Shown: positions 7,200 through 10,260 of the stretch, in pieces
Position numbering within the stretch: the stretch's first letter is position 1
Layout: each line of letters begins with the position of its first letter
DNA from: Isohypsibius dastychi
Taxonomy: Eukaryota; Tardigrada; Eutardigrada; Parachela; Isohypsibiidae
Length of the DNA stretch: 10,260 bases
Assembly (NCBI GenBank): GCA_034696485.1
Contig: JAQIWT010001581.1
Span: 1-10,260, forward strand
Reading direction: 5' to 3'
Notes under the pieces: generated by a model
The model's database searches: none
What the model was told of the DNA's origin: nothing
The model's input: only the letters and a program-made list of their open reading frames with translations
Translations under genes and position numbers: made by a program

Positions 7200-9440
7200 T
7201 GCGGTTCTTTCATAATCAGCAATTTATGAATCGGTGAGTTTCAGGAACAGAGAAATCACATTATATCAATTTCGTAATTCGCCACACTAGATCCATAATG
7301 AACAATAAATTATCCGTTCCGTTGTATTCCGTAGAATATTTTGTAATGAGATTCTGGTGATTAGGAAAAAACCAGTTTGTCTACATGAGCTATTTCTGGC
7401 TTGTCAAAATCGTGCATTTAACTTGTGTTTACAATCGTCACGTTCTTCATTAAAAAAACTAGCTGGAAGGCGGCAACTTCCAGGGAAACTATTTGGCAAA
7501 CTTTATTGCTTGGTTCCACGTGACAGCCGGAAGTTGAGTAAAACATCTGCCGAGCATGTGTGGTCCTCTTCTGTCCTCTTCCGTGTAGTAGGAAGTGCTC
7601 ACTGGCGCATGCACGTGCGTCCCTCATCGAAAAACAGATGCATATTTTTTGCTTTTGTTACGTGATCAAAACACAATTGTATATTCTCGTGGCGTAATCG
7701 ATGCTGGCAAAGAGTTCGCCTGAAAAACGCATCAATTTTTTACCGCGTATGATTATCGAAGCAGAGCAGAAGTTGAAAAAAGCATTACGAGTATAAACAT
7801 CAATCTGCCTTAGTATTTGAAAAAATCGATGGGAAAGTTTCCGGTACGCGGAGTATTCGGAAGAGTTTTGACGCGGTAAACAGACATGCGTATCCTTTTT
7901 TATAAATAGCAAAGTGTGAAATACAACAACGATGCGCAGAAATAGTAAATTGTCTTGTTTTGATACTCTTTCAGCATTTTCCCGGCACTTCATCCGTCCT
8001 GATCCGAATTAATCAACTTTATGCGATTACCAATCGCACTCAAAACCGCAATGCGATGCGAATGCGATGCAAACAAGTTTTCGGCAAACATGTTTTCGTG
8101 CCGACAATCTACCTTTTCTGCCAAAAATATATCGCTTTCCAAATTAAACAAATGTACAAAATAGCAAGCAATTATCTGCAATTTTATTCTGCATAATGTC
8201 AAGTCAATTACCGAAGAATTTATTCCTCTAAAACTCTTCATCCCGAAATACTGTAATGCGTTCCTTTTTTGGTCCCTTGTGTTCTTTCCAGCTGTCGTTC
8301 GTATTTCAGTCTAAAAAACAAAAGGTGTGATCAGTTTTCCGGTACACTCGTTTTCGACCGAATTCATTCATAAGTCGAATGAAAGCGAAGAAATTCCACT
8401 CGAGAGAATCAACTAGCATCTTCGCAAAATGGGCCGTTTTTTATCTGTCCAGAAAATTTATAAGATGTCAGTTCACAAAAAAGAATTTCTTGTTTCATCA
8501 AAGCAATAAACATCTAGGTTCTAAAAGCTATGCAACCCCAAAAACCTCCAAAATAAAGGCCCTTTATTCCCAAAGAGGTCAGCTGAACTGTTATCGAAAT
8601 AACTGCTTGTTAAGAACGTATATAAATATTTTATGCCGAAATTAAAAACTTATAACCATGTTGAAAGAAAAGCAAGGTCAGCATTTAATGGCCGATCACC
8701 CCATTATTACGCATATAACAACTGACTAATCACGTCTATCTTTACAATTCTTTTAACAAGTGAATTTATGAGGGGCCAAAACCATCAACAGGAGAACAAG
8801 CGGTAATTCAGGCCTGAATCATCGTCACTTCTGTGTTGTCATCGATAGATGTTCGATAATCCCTCTTCTTTGTTTGCAATACAATATCCACAATAATAAA
8901 CGCAGTGGCACTCTTCGCCCCGCTAATAGATTACCTGGAAAATCACATTGGCGATTCCCGAAAAGAAATAAACAAACTGGTGTCGCAATCACCGTTTTCC
9001 TCAAAAACGCCGACAAATGTTCCTGTAAATCGCATTAGAATATGGTACAAAACAAATCGTCTTTAAATAAGGAATTATTGTTCATCTTATTACTTCTCAT
9101 TTTTATTCATAAATAGTCCATCTTTAAAGAACCTGTGTTTGCAAACATTTGTTACTCAGAATGCTCGAAAACAGATAAGGAAAACCCCCTCGAATTCTTG
9201 TTCTTATCATGGCTCCAACTAGTCTATTTGAGATGTTCTGCTGAACTTTTGACTTTGCCAATCTTTTACGAATAAGTCCGAGTATTGTTTGACTGACTCG
9301 GATAAAAGTGACTACTACGCTATGAAAGATCATTTACACATGGCTAAAATGATAAGAGTACAAGTGCATCCAGGCAAATGTAAATGATCGCGGCAATAAA
9401 TATGAAAGGTCTTTTTCCATCCCCTATCTTATGATGCTCC
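7200..9440. other. AT-rich stretch, no supported gene
   Basis: Several open frames of 60-111 codons occur here on both strands (for example 7357-7665 on +, 7658-7993 on -, and 8379-8645 on +, which begins with a real ATG). Their products are lysine-, phenylalanine- and isoleucine-rich with no recognisable motif, and they lack convincing splice or promoter context. Short items seen are CACGTG E-boxes at 7517-7522 and 7612-7617 and a tandem 11-base duplication at 8050-8071. Confidence 0.5.
8050..8071. repeat. Two tandem copies of AATGCGATGCR (11 bp)
   Basis: Two adjacent 11-base copies differ only in the last base. This is a local duplication of no evident function. It falls in a non-coding stretch. 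Confidence 0.6.
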
Positions 9441-9445
9441 CCGAT

Positions 9446-9519
9446 AACTTACAATAAATACTTAGAATAAACTAGAATAAACTTAGAATAACTTAGAATA
9501 AACTTACTTACTTACTTAC
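9446..9519. repeat. Simple-sequence tract: ACTTAGAATAA repeats grading into (ACTT)n
   Basis: Imperfect copies of a 10-11 base unit ACTTAGAATAA begin at 9460, 9471, 9481 and 9491. They are followed by ACTT repeated about four times at 9502-9519. A diverged copy (ACTTACAATAA) precedes them from 9447. The tract contains several AATAAA hexamers by virtue of the unit, so these should not be read as polyadenylation signals. Confidence 0.85.
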
Positions 9520-9659
9520 AATTCTCATATCTCATATCAACCCACACACTTCTCGAAAATTGTGCTAATGTCCACGAGGGCGAAGCAATTAAAGGGCAAG
9601 AAATGACTTGACATAGTTTCAACCCCAAACAGGAAACGAATGCTTCTCCGCTTTCTCAG

Positions 9660-9905
9660 CTGACGAAATTAGCTAAACTTCCGCTCATTAAATTCCGATT
9701 AGACAACAACCAAATTGGTTCAGATAGGTTGGAGAAAAATCGAAATTTGACCGAAACGATATTTGTTCCACATGGAAAAATTCAGGAAACGCTAGCGCGG
9801 TCAAGAGGAATTAGCGACAACTGGGCAGCAATAAATTGCAATATAACACTCAGACCACACCAGCTTCTCGAGCTTGATGGCGATCTCAAGTTCTGCATGA
9901 TCGAA
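9660..9905 (+). CDS. Possible unidentified coding exon
   Basis: One + strand frame is open from 9612 to a TGA ending at 9926. Inside it CTTCTCCGCTTTCTCAG forms a good acceptor ending at 9659, and GTAATT at 9906 is a usable phase-0 donor. The exon would encode 82 residues starting LTKLAKLPLIKFRLDNNQ, with balanced, protein-like composition and no start codon. I recognise no family. Open frames of about this length are expected once or so by chance in a window of this size, and no partner exons were found. Confidence 0.2.
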
Positions 9906-9944
9906 GTAATTGTTTGCATTGTTTGATTTACGATTTGGCGCTGC

Positions 9945-9951
9945 TATAAAA
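9945..9951 (+). promoter_or_regulatory. TATA-box-like element TATAAAA
   Basis: TATAAAAC in a GC-flanked context (GGCGCTGCTATAAAACCGC) matches the TATA consensus. About 30 bases downstream lies TCATTCG, a possible initiator, and AATCATTCG occurs twice (9982-9990 and 9997-10005). No convincing coding start follows within the window; the downstream ATGs at 9968, 10025 and 10064 end within 12 codons. It may be a chance match. Confidence 0.25.
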
Positions 9952-10005
9952 CCGCAAAGGATTCGGACATGGGAGAGCTTTAATCATTCGGTATCGAATC
10001 ATTCG

Positions 10006-10260
10006 TCCCTCAAAATCGACCGGCATGTCTTTTTGAATTAAATCGCGCACTAATTACACCTCCATGAAACTAGCACGAATATATCAAACGAGATATATTT
10101 GAACACAGCTGACAGCACAGAAACACCGCCATAATCTACTTCTCATGAACTGATCAAATATTTTAGTAGAAAAATCTAGATTGCCCTACGAGTAACTTGC
10201 ATCGCTGGCGAAGGCTCCACACATAATTTAGCGTCGAAATGAGGCTCTATTGGGCCTTCA
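10006..10260. other. Window end, no supported gene
   Basis: This end region holds a perfect 8-base inverted repeat with a 6-base loop (AATATATC/GATATATT, 10078-10099). On the - strand a frame is open from the window edge to about 10178 (27 codons, no motif). This is too little to call. Confidence 0.4.

Noticed and set aside
7517-7617. Two CACGTG E-boxes and GGAAG sites within 100 bases, read as a promoter
   Set aside because: No gene follows, and such short motifs are common by chance.
7357-7665. 102-codon + strand ORF overlapping a 69-codon - strand ORF
   Set aside because: It starts with a non-ATG codon, shows no motif, and the opposite strand is equally open.
7658-7993. 111-codon minus-strand ORF
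   Set aside because: Longest ORF in the right half, but its product has no recognisable domain and its composition follows the AT-rich bases.
8379-8645. 88-aa ATG-started ORF on the + strand
   Set aside because: Lysine/asparagine/serine-rich translation of AT-rich DNA, no domain, no splice or promoter context.
10078-10099. Perfect 8-bp inverted repeat with 6-base loop, considered as a regulatory hairpin or transposon end
   Set aside because: It is AT-only apart from one pair, very short, and has no partner repeat or flanking duplication.

Overview
This is eukaryotic, animal nuclear DNA. It carries spliced genes with GT-AG introns of about 60 to 440 bases, AATAAA-type polyadenylation signals and long stretches without genes. 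Both recognisable proteins are metazoan families. The compact introns and moderately AT-rich sequence suggest a small-genome invertebrate; a nematode or another ecdysozoan is my best guess, but nothing here fixes the phylum.

Bases 1-76 are the last 24 codons of a ROMO1 (Mgr2) family gene on the + strand. ROMO1 is a small inner-mitochondrial-membrane protein linked to the TIM23 import machinery. The gene starts outside the window. A probable 3'UTR follows, with candidate polyadenylation signals at 250-255 and 547-552. Bases 600-2850 hold no gene that I can support.

The main gene is a TIS11/tristetraprolin (ZFP36) family tandem CCCH zinc-finger protein on the + strand. I assemble it as five exons: 3265-3357, 3796-4197, 4626-4723, 4785-5146 and 5514-5623. 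They give one continuous frame of 354 codons plus a stop. The fingers lie at residues 161-180 and 199-218 with perfect C-x8-C-x5-C-x3-H spacing and an 18-residue linker. Upstream are a palindromic CRE (2907-2914), a GC box (2938-2948) and a probable leader acceptor (3166). An AATAAA only 31 bases past the stop predicts a very short 3'UTR. The protein should bind AU-rich mRNA elements and promote decay of the message. ROMO1 and this gene are tandem neighbours with no evident functional link.

The remaining 4.6 kb (5700-10260) is mostly AT-rich, with no recognised protein. It contains a small GC-richer patch with several short ORFs, one of which has a good start context and a hydrophobic N-terminus (6780-7140). 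It also has an unidentified open frame with plausible splice sites (9612-9926), a TATA box (9945-9951), a simple-sequence tract (9446-9519) and a few short repeats.

I did not find a novel multi-gene system. The points most worth a second look are the intron inside zinc finger 1, the altered lead-in residues of both fingers, the conserved R-S-x-S-E-G phosphosite-like motif, and a CNOT1-motif-like peptide encoded out of phase inside intron 4.
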